In this document: one piece after another, positions 23,051 to 35,828 of the stretch
Layout of the letters: each line of letters starts with the position of its first letter
Position numbering within the stretch: position 1 is the first letter of the stretch
The notes under the pieces: generated by a model
Database searches by the model: none
Seen by the model: the letters and a program-made list of their open reading frames with translations, nothing else
Told to the model about the DNA's origin: nothing
Made by a program: the position numbers and the translations under genes
From: Sambucus nigra
Taxonomy: Eukaryota > Streptophyta > Magnoliopsida > Dipsacales > Adoxaceae
DNA: 64,000 nt
Assembly: GCA_949130495.1 (NCBI GenBank)
Contig: OX422210.1
Location: 501,433,760-501,497,759, forward strand
Direction of reading: 5' to 3'

Positions 23051-26049
23051 TGTAATACCTCGTATTTCATTGACCTTTGAATTGTGGGATTAATTAAATT
23101 TAATTGTAATAAATTAATTTAATATTAATTCGGATGTTAAATTGAATATTTACTAGCGTGACGAGAGTTAGTAATTATTGATAAGAATTATGTTTAATAT
23201 TACTTATTGAGTAAAGTAATATATGAGATTGAATTTATTAAAATTATCACGAGTGAATAATACGACAATCATAGAAATCAAGTCGGGATGCGCATGTGTT
23301 TTGTCGGGACTAAATTAATGGAATAAAAAGTAATTTTATTATAAGTCACCCGTATGGTCATTTCAAGACCGCCAATATATCTGGAAGGGTTGAGATAGTC
23401 ATAAAAGTGTACCCGAGGGTTTAGTTTGGGTCTCAGGACATTTTTAGGCCTAATCGGTAAATCGGGAGGGGATTTTGGTAATTTTCCATTTTTGGCCTTA
23501 ATTAATGATGAAGATAGAGAGTTTATATCTGTGGAAAGATAGAGTCCTCGAGGTTTAAAATCTTTGGAGTTGCATAGAGGCTAAGTAAGAGAGAAGAGGG
23601 AAGACTTCCAAGGGAGAGAACCACCTAGCCAACACCATCCTCACTATATCCACCACCAACACGTAGATCGGTGAATGAGGAACGAAACCATACCCATCAT
23701 CATCAACAACTCAGACTTCCATTTCTAAGGAAAGCATCTAACTTGTTGTTCTTTAGTTGATAACACATCCATGTTAGTGTAGGAATTAATTCTCTCATGT
23801 CTTCATGAAAATAAAATGTTGTTTGAGAGATTATGTTGCAAATTTTGAGTAGAAACCATGTTAGGATGGATATCTGTCATATGTAGAATGCTAACCACGA
23901 AATTGATGTCCAGTAGAGACAGAAATCTGGAAATTTAAATGAATTCTTGAGAAAATTTGGTGAACTAGGGTTAAATGATAATTTCTTGAATTAATTCCCT
24001 TTGATGACGATTCTTAGCGAATTTGTGAATATTTTACATTATAAATCTTCTATATTGGTTTATATAACATTCATGATGTTTGGTTGGGAGTTTGGGACAT
24101 GTTAATGGAGGTTTGAGGATTTATATTGGATGAAACCCATAGGTTAAAATTACAGAAAATTGGGCCAAAACCTGCTGGATCGATCGACTAGATCGATCAA
24201 TCAACCCCCTTTCATCGATTGATCGACCCCTCCTGGAAACTGAAACTTCTTACCTTTTAAATGCCAATCCAATCCCGATGTGTAAGGACCTTTGGACATA
24301 ATTCATACATCATAATGGGACTTGAGAAGAACAAGTAGGGTATAAGTAGGGTCCGAATAATACGACTCTATATGAGATTTAACTGTCTGATTTTGGGGTA
24401 TAATTTGAGTAGAAAATCGTGCGTACGTTGAAGTAGGTCTTGTGAGGATTAACAAGGACTTAGACCAGTAGGGTAGTGAGTGTACACCTACTAATTTTAT
24501 ATTTATCAAGAGGATACACTTCGAGAGTCGAGAAGTAATTAAGGATTTACAGTAATTGAGAAAATAAAAAGAATAATTTATTTATACGTAGAACTCGAGC
24601 CTTATGTGTCACGTATGGTTAAAATATTATGGGTCGTTGGCGTACCTAGATGAATAATGTGAATATATACGAGTGCATGTATATATAGTATGTGAATATT
24701 TGTGTGTAATCATACCCGCGTTGCTTGCTATCACGAAGGTTTCCGCATCGGGACAATCTTATCTCGATGGCTCTTTATGGGGGATATTGACTTGTACCCT
24801 AAAACATTGAATCCTTGATACAGGCTATCTGAGAATGATATTCAGATGGTCCTAAGAGACATTAGGGTATGTGTTGACCTCTTAGTGACTGGGAACTATG
24901 GTTCGCCTCCAATATGTGTGTTTTGTGTTAATACAATTCGAGATTGATTTTAAACTAGTATTTCCCTTTGTTTGAGAGATACGGGGACTTGATAGCAGAG
25001 TATGCTGGCACCATATATTTATGTGGGGTGCCCTATTTGTATATATATTATGAGTGATAAATATATATACCTGTGACTATTCTACTGTGCTTGTAAGTAG
25101 ATACGAATTGAATAATTAATATTAATTGAATTAAGTGGTAACGAACTTAAGTTTGTATTGAGATGAATATATATGGCTTAATATATTCATAAGAAATGGT
25201 TATCTAATATAAACTATAATCATTCAATTACTTGAAACAGAATTTGGCGATGAGAAATTGGGTTAGACTAGTGAATCTGGTTAAACTAGTAAGTTGGGTT
25301 AGCTTTATTTTGAATAGTTTAGTAGTACGCTAGGCGTGCACACTAGTTGAGGGGTGAGAATTCCCAAGGGAGTGTCGAGGTACTAACATGTATGTAATAT
25401 CAACTGGTAAGCGTTTAATTACTTGATAAACTATTTTAAAGTTGTTTTACACTCGGGCTCTGACCCGTATCCTATCATCTCTTCCTTCTCTTGTATATAT
25501 ATATATGTATTACAGGTGCCTAGCCACAGGGCCATCAGACCTAGATTTTTGACCATTGACGTGCTGCATCTAGTGTGGGAGTTGCAGGTTCTTTTAGTAG
25601 ACAACTTCATCCTTGTTTTCTCGGTCTTCTACTTAGTCATCATTAGATAGGGAATGTGTCGCCCATTCCCAGTTTTATCTAGTTCAGAGAGATTCGTACT
25701 CTTGATTTATATTCAGCATTCCATTTTAGTTGGGACTACTTTAAATTATTATATTATCCGGCGATTTAGGATGCTTTATATGGATTGATTTATCTAGAAT
25801 GTTTCTTTCATTTGGATGGTTTGGTTTTTAATATTATTCGCGTTTATAAAAATGGTTTCGTATATTAAATTAGTATCGGGGAACTTAATCTTTAAAATTA
25901 ATTGTTATGACACTTAGCTTAACTATTTATTAGGTGGTTAATAAAGAAAATTTCTTTCGACAGTGATGCTAAGAATGAACCAACCAGACACTTTGATTTA
26001 ATTTATTAAAGGGCTAATCACCCGGTATTTAAATAGGTGAGGTGTCATA
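23051..26049 (+). repeat. 3.0-kb solo LTR (Tekay/Del type) inside gag, exact 5-bp target duplication
   Basis: It starts TGTAATACCTCG and ends GAGGTGTCATA (the usual CA end decayed to TA). ACTTG lies on both sides (23046-23050 and 26050-26054). No internal region or second LTR is attached, so it is a solo LTR left by recombination between two LTRs. It shares the TGTAAYACCYCG start and a GATGCTAAGAATG box near its 3' end (25965-25977) with the host LTRs, but differs from them elsewhere, so it is a different family. At about 24175-24236 it carries a group of CGATCGA-type palindromes. Confidence 0.92.
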
Positions 26050-26054
26050 ACTTG

Positions 26055-26700
26055 CTAGAGTTTGCTCGGTGTCCAGATATATTAGTGACTAGTCAGTGGA
26101 AGAAGGATATTTAGCGATACTTGAGAATGGTTTAGTGCACGCCGGTGTAAAAGAACATGTTAGCCTCATTTCGACTAATGGAGGCAGTCTTACAGTCGTG
26201 GGAGCCTATTACCACACTGAGGAGAGGGACACGTTGACTATTGATGAGTTTTGGGTTAAATTTGAGGGAAAGTACTTCCCACCAGCTATGAAATTAGAGA
26301 TGAGGAAGAAGTTAATTGACCTTAAGCAGGAAGGTCGCATGATAGCAGAATGTGAGGAGCAGTTTATTGTATTTTCTTATTTTACTGGAGATGAGGAAAA
26401 CACCTAAGAGAAGAAAATGGAGAAGTTTGTGTTCCGAAAGGCTTGGCACATCAAGCAATCGTTGTTGGGAAATCCGTCTTTTACCACCTACATTCAGATG
26501 GTGAATGCCAATCTTTTGCATTGTCAGGACCATAGGTTATTTCAGAAAAGTAAGGGGGAGAAGAGATCCAGTTTCGATACGTCGAGTCAACAGGGTAAGA
26601 TGAATGGGAATGGAGGTCAGAGGGCTTAGCAATTTAAGGGTTCATATGAAGGTGATCAGTCTAAGTGGCATGGGGGTTCCAATGATAAAAAATATTAGGG
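26055..26700 (+). pseudogene. Tekay-type gag, 3' part
   Basis: This continues the gag cut at 23050. The clearest capsid match is LTIDEFWVKFEGKYFPPAM, then KKLIDLKQEGRMIAECEEQF and FSYFTGDEENT (26240-26405). A stop at 26406 is followed in frame by KKMEKFVFRKAWHIKQSLLG. This is the DEF-x(6)-F-P-x(4)-R-x(2)-F/L-x(2)-L-x-Q-G order of Del-type retrotransposon gag. From 26600 it becomes a basic, glutamine-rich stretch without a clear zinc knuckle. Gag would form particles; this copy is broken by stops and the upstream insertion. Confidence 0.75.
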
Positions 26701-27109
26701 AAATTAGATCCAAGGCCAGTAGTAGATAAGCTATTTGGTCCAGTGGAAGAAGGGTCGAGGCTAGCGGAGCCAACAGGGGAAACAACGGGATAGGGTTCGG
26801 CTTAAAAAATGTTAGGTTTTTGGATAGAAAGGAAACTTAGCGAGGAATTTCCCTCAGGGTAATAATGCGGCACAGGATCGGGGGGATAGCGAGGGTACGA
26901 GGAACCTCAGGGGAAGCGTTATCCATTATCGGTCCAGCCAGTGGCGGTAGTGCCAGCACCACTAGAGCTACCCATCCCACCTCAGGGATAGCATCCGAAG
27001 TTACAGTATGGGTGTGTGTATCATGTTGCCTATGGAGAGGGACTATCACCAACATAGATAGTGGAAGTTATGTTCCTTATCCTTGAGATTATAGGGAATA
27101 TTTAGTTTT

Positions 27110-27390
27110 ATACTATTTCATAGTATTAATTTGTTAATATTACTTTGTTAGTCCATCGAGGATAGTAGACTTAGCATTTGACATAGTGCTTTACGTTGAT
27201 TCACCCATAAGTAGAGGGGCACCTATTTGTTTTTTGTGTAAAGGTATAGATATTGACACATAGATATTTAGATCGTGGCCAACCTATTTGCACTAGATAT
27301 GTCGTTGTATAATATTATCCTAGGGATGGATCAACAAGCTACTTATAGGGCTTATGTTGACATTTATGTAACCATTAAGATTTAATAGTC
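27110..27390 (+). pseudogene. Tekay-type protease remnant
   Basis: AFDIVLYVDSPISRG (about 27173-27215) matches the flap-side part of the gypsy aspartic protease. NIILGMDQQATYRAYVD (about 27313-27363, another frame) matches the conserved FDVILGMDWL-type ending. The catalytic D-S-G segment is not recognisable. This is the last clearly coding piece of the element. Confidence 0.55.
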
Positions 27391-28838
27391 AAGTGTAGAA
27401 CGACTGGTTAGATAATGGTGTTCATCATAGCTATGAGAAATATTATAGGAACTATCATGTTTGGGGCCTATATATGGTAAAATAGATTATGATGGAAACT
27501 TGGGTTAGTACGATGACCTTGTGAAATTTGTTGCACTTAAGAGAGAGTGTAGTATTGAGACATCTTTGCAATTGGGGGGATTTTGATTAAAGATTTGGGT
27601 ACGGATTAATTTTGAATAAAGAATGTCAAATGGGTGTTGTGATCAGATTGGACATGATACACTGTGTTATTAAATTGTTCGTTATTTCGGTGGGACTAAT
27701 GTGCGAGTGTTTGGACCTGGGAGTAGGATCGTCGTTTGTTTCGAAATATGAAGGACGACAACTCAATTAGGAAATTTGTATGACGATTTTTTGACTTGTG
27801 CATCATAGACGTATGTTTCATTGATGTGCCAATGATTGATAAGGTTAATGGATAAGCAGGCATAACGTAGGACCAATAATGGTTCGATGGAGGTTTATAA
27901 ACTATATACAGTGAGAGATTTATGGCTAGAGATGGCCTCGGTTACATGAAGATGTGTATTCTCATAAAGAGTGTTACAATAGTGACGTTGTCATAAAAAT
28001 GGGAGATAGTAGATTTTATTGGGAGGGGTAGATATTTATAGGATTAGAAGTAATTAAGCGCTCTACTAGATTTAAGGATGGACATAGGGTGTCCTATCAT
28101 ATGTGTGAAAAGGAACATGATTTTCTTATCATTATTGGATCGTTTAATTTAACGGGGTTTATTATAACTCTTGGAAGTGATGAGACTTTTTTTTAAAATT
28201 GGCACAAATTGAAAATTGTATGGTTAGCATATTGTTTTGTGTTTGGTCTTGGACCAACGGATCTTAATAACTGACTAATCTATGTAGTATTGTATCGGGA
28301 GGGTTTCTTGTTTAGATTTCGCTTGTGAGATGTCCCACACGTGGAATTATCAAATGTCGAGAGTTGAGTCATGTTTGGATTCTAGGATGTTTTGTTAATA
28401 CGTTATATATGTGTGGAGATATAGCTCGGCGTGCGATGTTATATTATATGAGTTAAGGACAACGGGTCCAAGGAGTAGAGTGATGAGAGCACTTAGTAAT
28501 GTTTACACCACTAGTAGAATAGTTGTGACAATATCAAGAAGAATTGAGTCACGATCAACAGGATATTCAAGTATATTTTTGCCTCCTAGCTATGCATGGT
28601 ATGTATTGTTCATTCTTGATGTGTATATGGCATCCATATGTAATGGTGGTCTGTGTGTGTATATATGTGATATGTGATGTATGGGCATCCTTGTCACACT
28701 AAAGTAGGAATATATGGGCCTTTTTCTTTTATCTCGTGTGATATGATTACAGATTAATTGAATATAAATGTATGATATTTGTGCTGGTTAAGTTTTGATA
28801 TTATGCTTTAGTGAATTCTGAGGACAAAATTCCGTTAT
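27391..28838 (+). other. Unrecognisable, collapsed pol region of the Tekay-type element
   Basis: Only 1.4 kb lies between the protease end and the polypurine tract, where RT, RNase H and integrase need several kilobases. I could not find YVDD, TDxS or the DDE pattern. The frame at 28411-28677 shows no family match. Most of pol is deleted and the rest scrambled. Confidence 0.55.
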
Positions 28839-28848
28839 TATGGGAGAA
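28838..28848 (+). other. Polypurine tract before the Tekay-type 3' LTR
   Basis: TTATGGGAGAA directly precedes the LTR start TGTATTCCCCG. Upstream, GAGGACAAAATTCC matches the phrase that usually precedes the tract in this lineage. Confidence 0.6.
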
Positions 28849-31196
28849 TGTATTCCCCGTGTTTTGGTCAATAAATTAAATTGGTAGAAATTAATTTGAG
28901 AATAAATGGCTTGTTTTTGATTTCATGTTTATTTGATTCAATTGTGCATAATGTGTTCATTCTTAGAAAATAAATTGTATGTTAATTAACTTATTGTTAT
29001 ATGGTGGTTAAACATAATAGAAGAATGTAATGTGGATAATTATAGTTTGGGCACGTTTAAGGATTATTTGGGGACTTGTTTAGGTGTTTTAGACATCTAA
29101 GATTAGGCATAGGTATACCATTAAGGGACCTATTGGGACAATCTGGGTATGGTTTCATGCTTGTTTAGGGTCCCAAAGTTAGGGGTTTATGAGTGACTCA
29201 GGATTAGGGATTCTAAGAAGATGATTAACAACTTAAGAGCCTATTCCCATCAACCACAACACAACCCTAGAAGTCCCACACCAATTGGAGAGGTTACCAA
29301 AGGTTAGAGAGGGAAGGGAGAACAAGGATTCAAGAGAGGGAGACTCCAATCCACAGTTTAAGGAAATAATTCTCTTACTATCACAATTACAATATGTTTC
29401 TTAATTCATTTATGCATTTTCTCATAACAATTATGGGTTAATTGACTAAATTGATGATTTTAATTAATCGGAATAAATTATATGACTCTTTGAAAAAATA
29501 TGAAAATAGTACTTTTAAGTATTAATTGATTCGGAGACAAACCCGAAATTGGTATCATGTTAATTAGGAATTGAATCTTAGAATCCATGTTATCGAATTT
29601 CTATTTTGATGCTTTCGATTGATGTATTGATACCGTAAATCTGAGATTGATTAGATGAGTAAGTAGGATCAAATTCGGTTTAGATGGACTTTATTGCTAG
29701 ATCTAATTTATGGGATTTTGAGAGTATGATCTCGTGTTAATGTCATTACATAGTCATCTAAAAAGTGAAGCTGATTCATGAGGAATCCATATTAATTTAT
29801 AAAAAAGGGGTAAAGCTTGGGGATGAAGATTAAATTTAGGGATAGGAATCCCGCATATGAAACTGTAACACTTATGGTCAATGCCAGAAAGAAAATTGAT
29901 TCGGCCTCCAAGGCGAATCGATTCAGTCCGGGGTAAACCATTTCGGCCCTGGAGGTGAATCGATTCAGCCTCTGGGCCTGGGTCAGGGTACGACTGAAGA
30001 ATGGTTAGGGTGATTTTTACAAACTTAGGAGAGTATGTGTGAAGTCATCCAAGTCAGTGGATAATTTATAAAAAAAATAGATTTGTGTCACTACTTTATT
30101 AATGGGAAAATTTACAGTTAACTATATGGTTAATTTTTAAAGTAATAATATTGATTGGAGATTGATGAGACTTCTTGGGGGTAATTATAGGGTTAATTAC
30201 CTATACATATTGTGTGATAAAATATATATTTATTTGTTTGTGTGAAAATACCCATATCGGTCGGGGTTGTGTACGTCTTGAAACCGTAGCACGCATCAGC
30301 ACAGGTGGGCTAAGCATTGTGTAGGTAATTATTTGGATTTTACATAAAAACTCCACTTATAAGGAGGTAGGTGTTGAGGCTGGTATTCATTGTCACCATC
30401 GGTGGTATGGACCTTGCAATGGTTTACTACCAAGGAATCGGCATGCTTATGTGTGTTTTGTCATGTCCGTTTGGATTAGGGACTCCTCCAAACTTATTGA
30501 AAGAGCACGGACATAATAATGAAGGTAGATGCCTTTGTGTATCGTATATATGTAAGGACATATATAATTATATAAATTAATTAAGATTAAATCCCGATAG
30601 TCTAATGAGGTAAACTTTTTATAATGAACCCAATATTACATAAAATGCATAATAGATGATTTGTTATTTCTGGTGTGTAGTATTTAAGGGTCAAGCACGT
30701 GTATATATGATTATCTTTAGTGTATAAATTGCTTTAGACACATTGAATATTATCTTATTGTGGTAATTATTAGACTATAGAATTGGACATTTGTTTTTTT
30801 GCCGAGGTTTACATAGATGGGGACAACAGGGTTGGCAGGAGATCAGACTTGCGATCATATTTGCACTTCCATTACTTCAGTTAGTCTGACTCTAGCATAG
30901 GTTGTTAATTCCATTCCAATCAGTTTATTATTTCAAATATTGTATGGGCATAAGCCCAATTTTATTATTCAGTCTTTTGGGATATTTGTTATGCTGGAGT
31001 GGATGTTTTATACTAGTTGGGAGTTTGGACTTATTTATTTGCCAGTTGTGACTTAAATGATTTGTTTGAATAATAATTATAATTATAAATTTTATATTAT
31101 GGTTTGATAATGAGAATGATATATATTGTTAGACAATCCCCACTTTCGGCGTATTGTGTTTGGCCAACCCTTACGTGGAAAATGGGGGTTGTTACA
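28849..31196 (+). repeat. 3' LTR of the Tekay-type element
   Basis: It starts TGTATTCCCCGTGTTTTGG and ends GGGGGTTGTTACA. It is collinear with 20100-22608 and includes the GAATCGATTC cassette (about 29890-29965). It lacks about 165 bp near 30795 and has a small insertion near 30040. Confidence 0.87.
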
Positions 31197-31400
31197 CAGT
31201 CCCTCGTGCGAAAGATAATTACCCTCTTTCGAATAAGACACTTGATATAAGAGGATATTATATGAAGTTGTTTTCCTGCGAGGACTATTAGAACATCATC
31301 AGGGGTCCTTATATGAAAAGAACTCCATAAGATATACCCGTGTATAAAGCAAGACATTCCACAAGATGTTTTTACCTCAAAATGTGTCCCCTAAGAAATT
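31197..31400. other. Short segment right of the Tekay-type element
   Basis: Possible continuation of the SIRE-like LTR cut at 20099; no second copy confirms it. No coding signal. Confidence 0.35.
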
Positions 31401-34400
31401 TGAGGATGTGTGTGTTCAATAAATGTTTTTAACTCTAAATAAACCTAGAGGGGGTGAATATGTTTAATTACAACTTTTCTTAATTTTTGACAACTTCAAT
31501 TTTATCCTCAATTTTACTCAACCTAGAACATAAATCAACTAGGTGAAGTCATATTAGGCATTGATAAAAACAGTATCAAGTTTATTAGCTAATCTAGGTC
31601 AATTCATAAGATTTATAAAACCTAAATTAACTTTATGGATTAAAGAAAAGATCTATGTGAGATCTAGGTGCAGTGTGTGATGAAAGTGAACAAAATATCA
31701 AGAAAAATATAAACATAATCCATAACCCATATTTACAAGGAAAAACCTCACCTATGGGTAAAAAACCTTGATGCACTCTAATATCTTATTCAACGTAAAA
31801 ATATTTTTATACAAAGTACAAATGTGCCTTTCACTCACTCACTCATGAGTACTCACTTATGAACTTTGAAATTTCCCCTATTGAAAATAAGAAATCCACC
31901 TTAAGCTCCATAAGGTGAACGAGGAAGTACATTGTCCTCGTTATAATTGCATCATTCTCCGATCTCTCCAAAAGAATGAAACACCTCCAATTTTAGATCC
32001 AAGAGTGTTAGATCAACCAATTCAAGTTAAGATAGATTAAATTGAACTTTGGAAAGTGTGGATCTGAATTAAATTACTCTCAATTTTGTCTCAAGATATA
32101 GATCAAGTATATATATGATTTTTTCTCTCAATTTGGGGGAGCAAGTGAATTTCCAAATAAAGAAGCTAAATAAAAGTTCTCGACCTTGAAAATACTCTCT
32201 AAGATATACATGAGTAATAAGAAAATTAGATTTTTTAAAAAACAGAGAATAAAGAACCTATTTATAGGATTTTTCAAAAATTCTACTTTTTTGTGTACAC
32301 TATTAATTTTTATCATGCACATAATTTCAGCCAGTATGCAACTATGGGTGTGTAACACCCCGTGTTTTCGTTAATTAATTTAAATTAATTAATTGGAATA
32401 TTCGAGAAAAATAAAATTTTGGATTTAATATTTTTTATTAGTAAAATATGTTGGTTTTAATATTAGAAGAATAAAACTTCAAGCGGAATTGAATTCGGAA
32501 TTAAAAGGGAATTTTTATAAGTTTTTTATTATTTTTGCCTTAAAGGCATTTTGTGGGGAAACTTTCGCCAGACCTGTAGGGTCGATCGATCGACCCTGGG
32601 AGTCGATCGATCGACTATGCCCAGATTTTGAGTTGGTGGGTTATATTTTAGAGTTTGAGTTGGGTTAGGATTACTAATTGGTATTTAACCATTCTAATTC
32701 ATGGAGGGACTTCTCATAATCACTTTTCCCAAGTTTTTCACCAGAGAGCTCTTCCAAAAGTTTTTCCTCTCCACCATATTCATCAACCTCCAACATAATC
32801 AAGTTTTTTGTCACATGTTTTGGAAAGCTTAATTGGGGTTTAATCAAGTTTTTCCAAGAACACTTCTTTGTTTAATTTTTGGGAGGGATCCATCCGTGCT
32901 ACCATTTTTCTTCAACTTAATCTCAGGCATGAATACTCTATTCCTTTCCTTTAGTATTATGCGTTTTAAGTGTTGCCTAAACCTTAATTTCATGTTTCTT
33001 AAAATCAATTAGCAATCTAATTAGAGAAAGTGGACACTAAAACTTGGGGTTGTTTTTATGAAATCTTTTAATATGAATGATATTCATAACCCTTGGGTAC
33101 GTAGGATTTATGAGTGAATTTTGAGTTTTGTGGGTGTAGATTGTATGTACAAAAACCCTAGTTTTGGAATAAATGATGTAGATTGTGTTCAGATAAAGAA
33201 ATTAAAATTATGATGGATTAATCATGAAATCTCGATATTTAATTCAATATAATTAAATTGGATTAATTGGGTATTTATGACAATGTGAAAATTAAATTAA
33301 GATTTAATTGAATTACCATCATGCATAGTTTGGTACATTGATTAATTATTCTTGTTTGCGGGACTTGTTGGTATTATTAAATTTCCATTGTGATGACGGG
33401 GTGTTGGGTATTTTTTCTCTCCTTGTATTTTAGGATGACTTCTAGATATGGGACTAGTGGGTAGGCCTTTTGATGATTTATGCCTTCTAGGTATGTGACT
33501 ATTGAGGGTAGATTATCTTATTGGGGTGGGCTGATATTCGGTATTTTATCATCGTTACGCTAGCCTAGGCATGGGACTAGGTCGAGATTTAAGTTAGAAA
33601 TTCATCATATACATAGGGTGGGACGTAGTGATAACTTGGGGACCCTTAGGTATGGGACTAAGGGATATTTTGAGGATCTCACATCGATAATAAGGGTGGG
33701 GTAATTTATAAATTGAGAAATTGAGAAAATGAGAATTACTGCCTAAGATAAAAAAAAAAGGGGTATTAAAATTTATGGCGACATAATGTGTCAGGGACCG
33801 ATAGTTTAAACGGGTTTAATGGACGATTTATGTCGTTTCGTGTGTGGAACCTTGTCATGGGTCGGGGTCGACAGTTTAAATGGATCAAAGGCCATTTGAC
33901 AAGGGAAAGTGTAAAACTTTGGTGGATTACCACCCGAGGTGGGAGGACTGCCATAATAAAAAGTGAGAATAATAATAATTTGGGTTAATTTAATTAAATT
34001 AACATCGTGGGACTTTGAAATTTAAAATCATATTGGTGTGTTTTTTAAATGAAAATTTCTGAGGGTAGTTAGTTTTATATTTATCGAGTTTAATTATCTC
34101 GTTTAATTAAAATATTCTATTATGATATTTATTGCGTATAATGCTACTGTCTGGATTCAAAGATCCTATTTGAGGGGAGTAATGTGTATTCATGCTTGGG
34201 GCTCAGACCTCGTGCATTGACTAACTGTTCAGGATAAGTTTTATAGAAGCTGCATCGGATTATCGGAGTTTATCGTTTGGAGGTGCAGTTGAATTTTATT
34301 CATTTTATTACTTTATCTAGTTAGACTTTCTTTTCAGTCGTATTTTATTATGAGACTTCATTTGGGTTTTATTGGGCCATTTGGTTCCAAACTTATTAGA

Positions 34401-34790
34401 GTATTTCAGTTGGATTATTCATAGTTCTTTATTATTCAGATTTTATTTAATCATTATTGGAGATTGGTTTTTACTTGGAGTTTTAGCATGTGATGGATCT
34501 TTTGTCGCTCAGTTGTTTATGATCATTTGGGTTTGATTCAATTATTTATCTTATGGACTGATTTATTTATGTCTCACATCTGTCTCATTCTAAGAATGGT
34601 ATTTATTTACTCACGCCTGACACGGTTCAGTGGCAGTGGCTGGCCACCCCGTCTGTTAGATGTTGGGGGGGGGGGTGACAGGGTGAAATAGTGATAGAAT
34701 ATTTCTCGAACCCTCCATTACGGGGTGTGACAGAGTGAGATGTCAAATTTGGTAGGGATGATAGAATATTTCGCTAACGCTCCAACCAAT
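31401..34790 (-). repeat. SIRE-like LTR (minus strand), split by a solo LTR
   Basis: 31401-32350 aligns with 44059-44965, the LTR of another minus-strand SIRE-like element. Shared landmarks are TGAGGAWGTGTGT at the edge, ACTCTAAATAAACYTGAGGG, GGTGAAGTCATATTAG, and AAAATTCTWCTT with AGTATGCAACYATG. After the inserted solo LTR (32351-34680) the match resumes: GGGTGAAATAGTGA here against GACTGAAATGGTAC in the sister copy. Beyond about 34720 similarity is lost, and the right end before the pararetrovirus fragment is unclear. Confidence 0.65.
32351..34680 (+). repeat. 2.3-kb solo LTR (Tekay/Del type), exact 5-bp target duplication
   Basis: It starts TGTAACACCCCGTGTTTTCG and ends in a G11 run followed by TGACA. 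GGGTG flanks both ends (32346-32350 and 34681-34685). No internal region is attached. It contains CGATCGATCGA palindromes at 32580-32625, four spaced TAGGTATGGGACTA-like copies (33442, 33487, 33565, 33646) and a CTAAGAATG box 90 bp from its end. Confidence 0.92.
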
Positions 34791-34854
34791 AGTACTGGTA
34801 ATATGGAATGACAAATAATGGGTATATTTGTACATTCCCCTCGATAATACATAA

Positions 34855-35690
34855 TTAATCATGTTTTTTATCATCATGGGTAATTTTTTTAAAGTTTTTT
34901 GAAAAAATATTTGGGAAAATTAGTTTATTTACTAATCCCCTTCCAATTGGTTCAATATTCCAACTTGAACTATAACTATCTTCAATCAAAAAAAGTATTT
35001 TTAGAATTTCATCACTAAAATTGATATTATTTTCAAATTGGATTAACAAACTTTTTATCTTTTGATCCTGATCCTCTATTTTAGGAAATATTTCCATTTG
35101 GAACAATGGTATTGGGAGAAGTTTCTTCGCTTTTTCAAATAAGCAAACTCTTCTAATAGTATTAAAGATTTTTTCTGAAAAATCATTTTCTAACAAATCT
35201 ACAAATGTTAAAAACGTATTGATTTTTTCAAGAGAAAAATCTTCATTTTCATAATTTAACTCTTGCAAAACCTTGAGACTATGGTTTTTAAGTTTGTCTA
35301 AAACTGTTGTTTGTTTAGCAATTCTATCAGCAAGAATACTCATGTTTTTTCTGAAATCCTTCCTTTTATCTGCTACATGGGATTTCCATAATTCATTAAA
35401 AGGTTCATAAATTTCAAAAGGGATTCCTGGGTCATAGAAACCAGTAACTTCAGTAACATGAGTGTTTTCTTTTATTTGAAGTTTTGAAAGTTGATAAACC
35501 AGACTCGAGAGAAAAAATTGTTTCATCCAATCTCTCCAAGCTGCAATAGATTCCCTTTTAGTACTATATCTTTTGTAACATGCTCCTGGATATTCATTGA
35601 TTTGGATATGGCATTGAGACTAGTTATAGTAGAAGCTTGTTTTGCGTCCACTAAAAACAACATACACATAACTTAGTTTAGTTTGTATAT
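34855..35690 (-). pseudogene. Viroplasmin/transactivator-like gene of the pararetrovirus fragment
   Basis: In caulimovirids the viroplasmin/transactivator protein builds replication bodies and supports translation of the viral RNA. The minus-strand frame from about 35690 shows VYVVFSGRK (35643-35670), then after one stop a segment ending in YPGACYKRYSTKRESIAAW (about 35537-35593). This is the pattern of the viroplasmin / Cauli_VI domain (Pfam PF01693). In the same frame, from an internal ATG at 35526, 223 codons run without a stop to 34855. This part is acidic and helical, with a likely coiled coil around residues 60-130 and no motif I recognise. The N-terminal domain has stops, so the full protein cannot be made, but the long body is intact, unlike its neighbours. 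Confidence 0.65.
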
Positions 35691-35828
35691 TTGAAGATGA
35701 TGCTTGGGTTTTTGCTTTTTATCAATGGTAACCCATTCTCCTTGTACTTATTTTGGTTATTTGTCTCCCATCCTGAAAAAAAAATATATTCCACTGGTTT
35801 TGTGTAGTTTTTCAAATATTCCACTTAT

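Larger units (their letters stand above)
20100..31196 (+). mobile_element. Tekay/Del-type Ty3/gypsy retrotransposon, internally deleted, carrying a nested solo LTR
   Basis: Two long homologous LTRs (20100-22608 and 28849-31196) bound the element. GAGTC (20095-20099) and CAGTC (31197-31201) are a target duplication differing by one base. A Met-tRNA-type primer site follows the 5' LTR and a purine-rich tract precedes the 3' LTR. Inside are gag and part of protease, with little recognisable pol: excluding the nested LTR only about 3.2 kb of internal sequence remains, too short for a full gag-pol. A 90-bp stretch near the LTR starts (from 20202 and its counterpart in the 3' LTR) differs at five positions by my count. 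Confidence 0.9.

Noticed and set aside
34855..35526. Independent host gene for the 223-codon frame
   Set aside because: It continues in the same frame from a viroplasmin-like block and follows the pararetrovirus RNase H on the same strand, so viral origin is the simpler reading.
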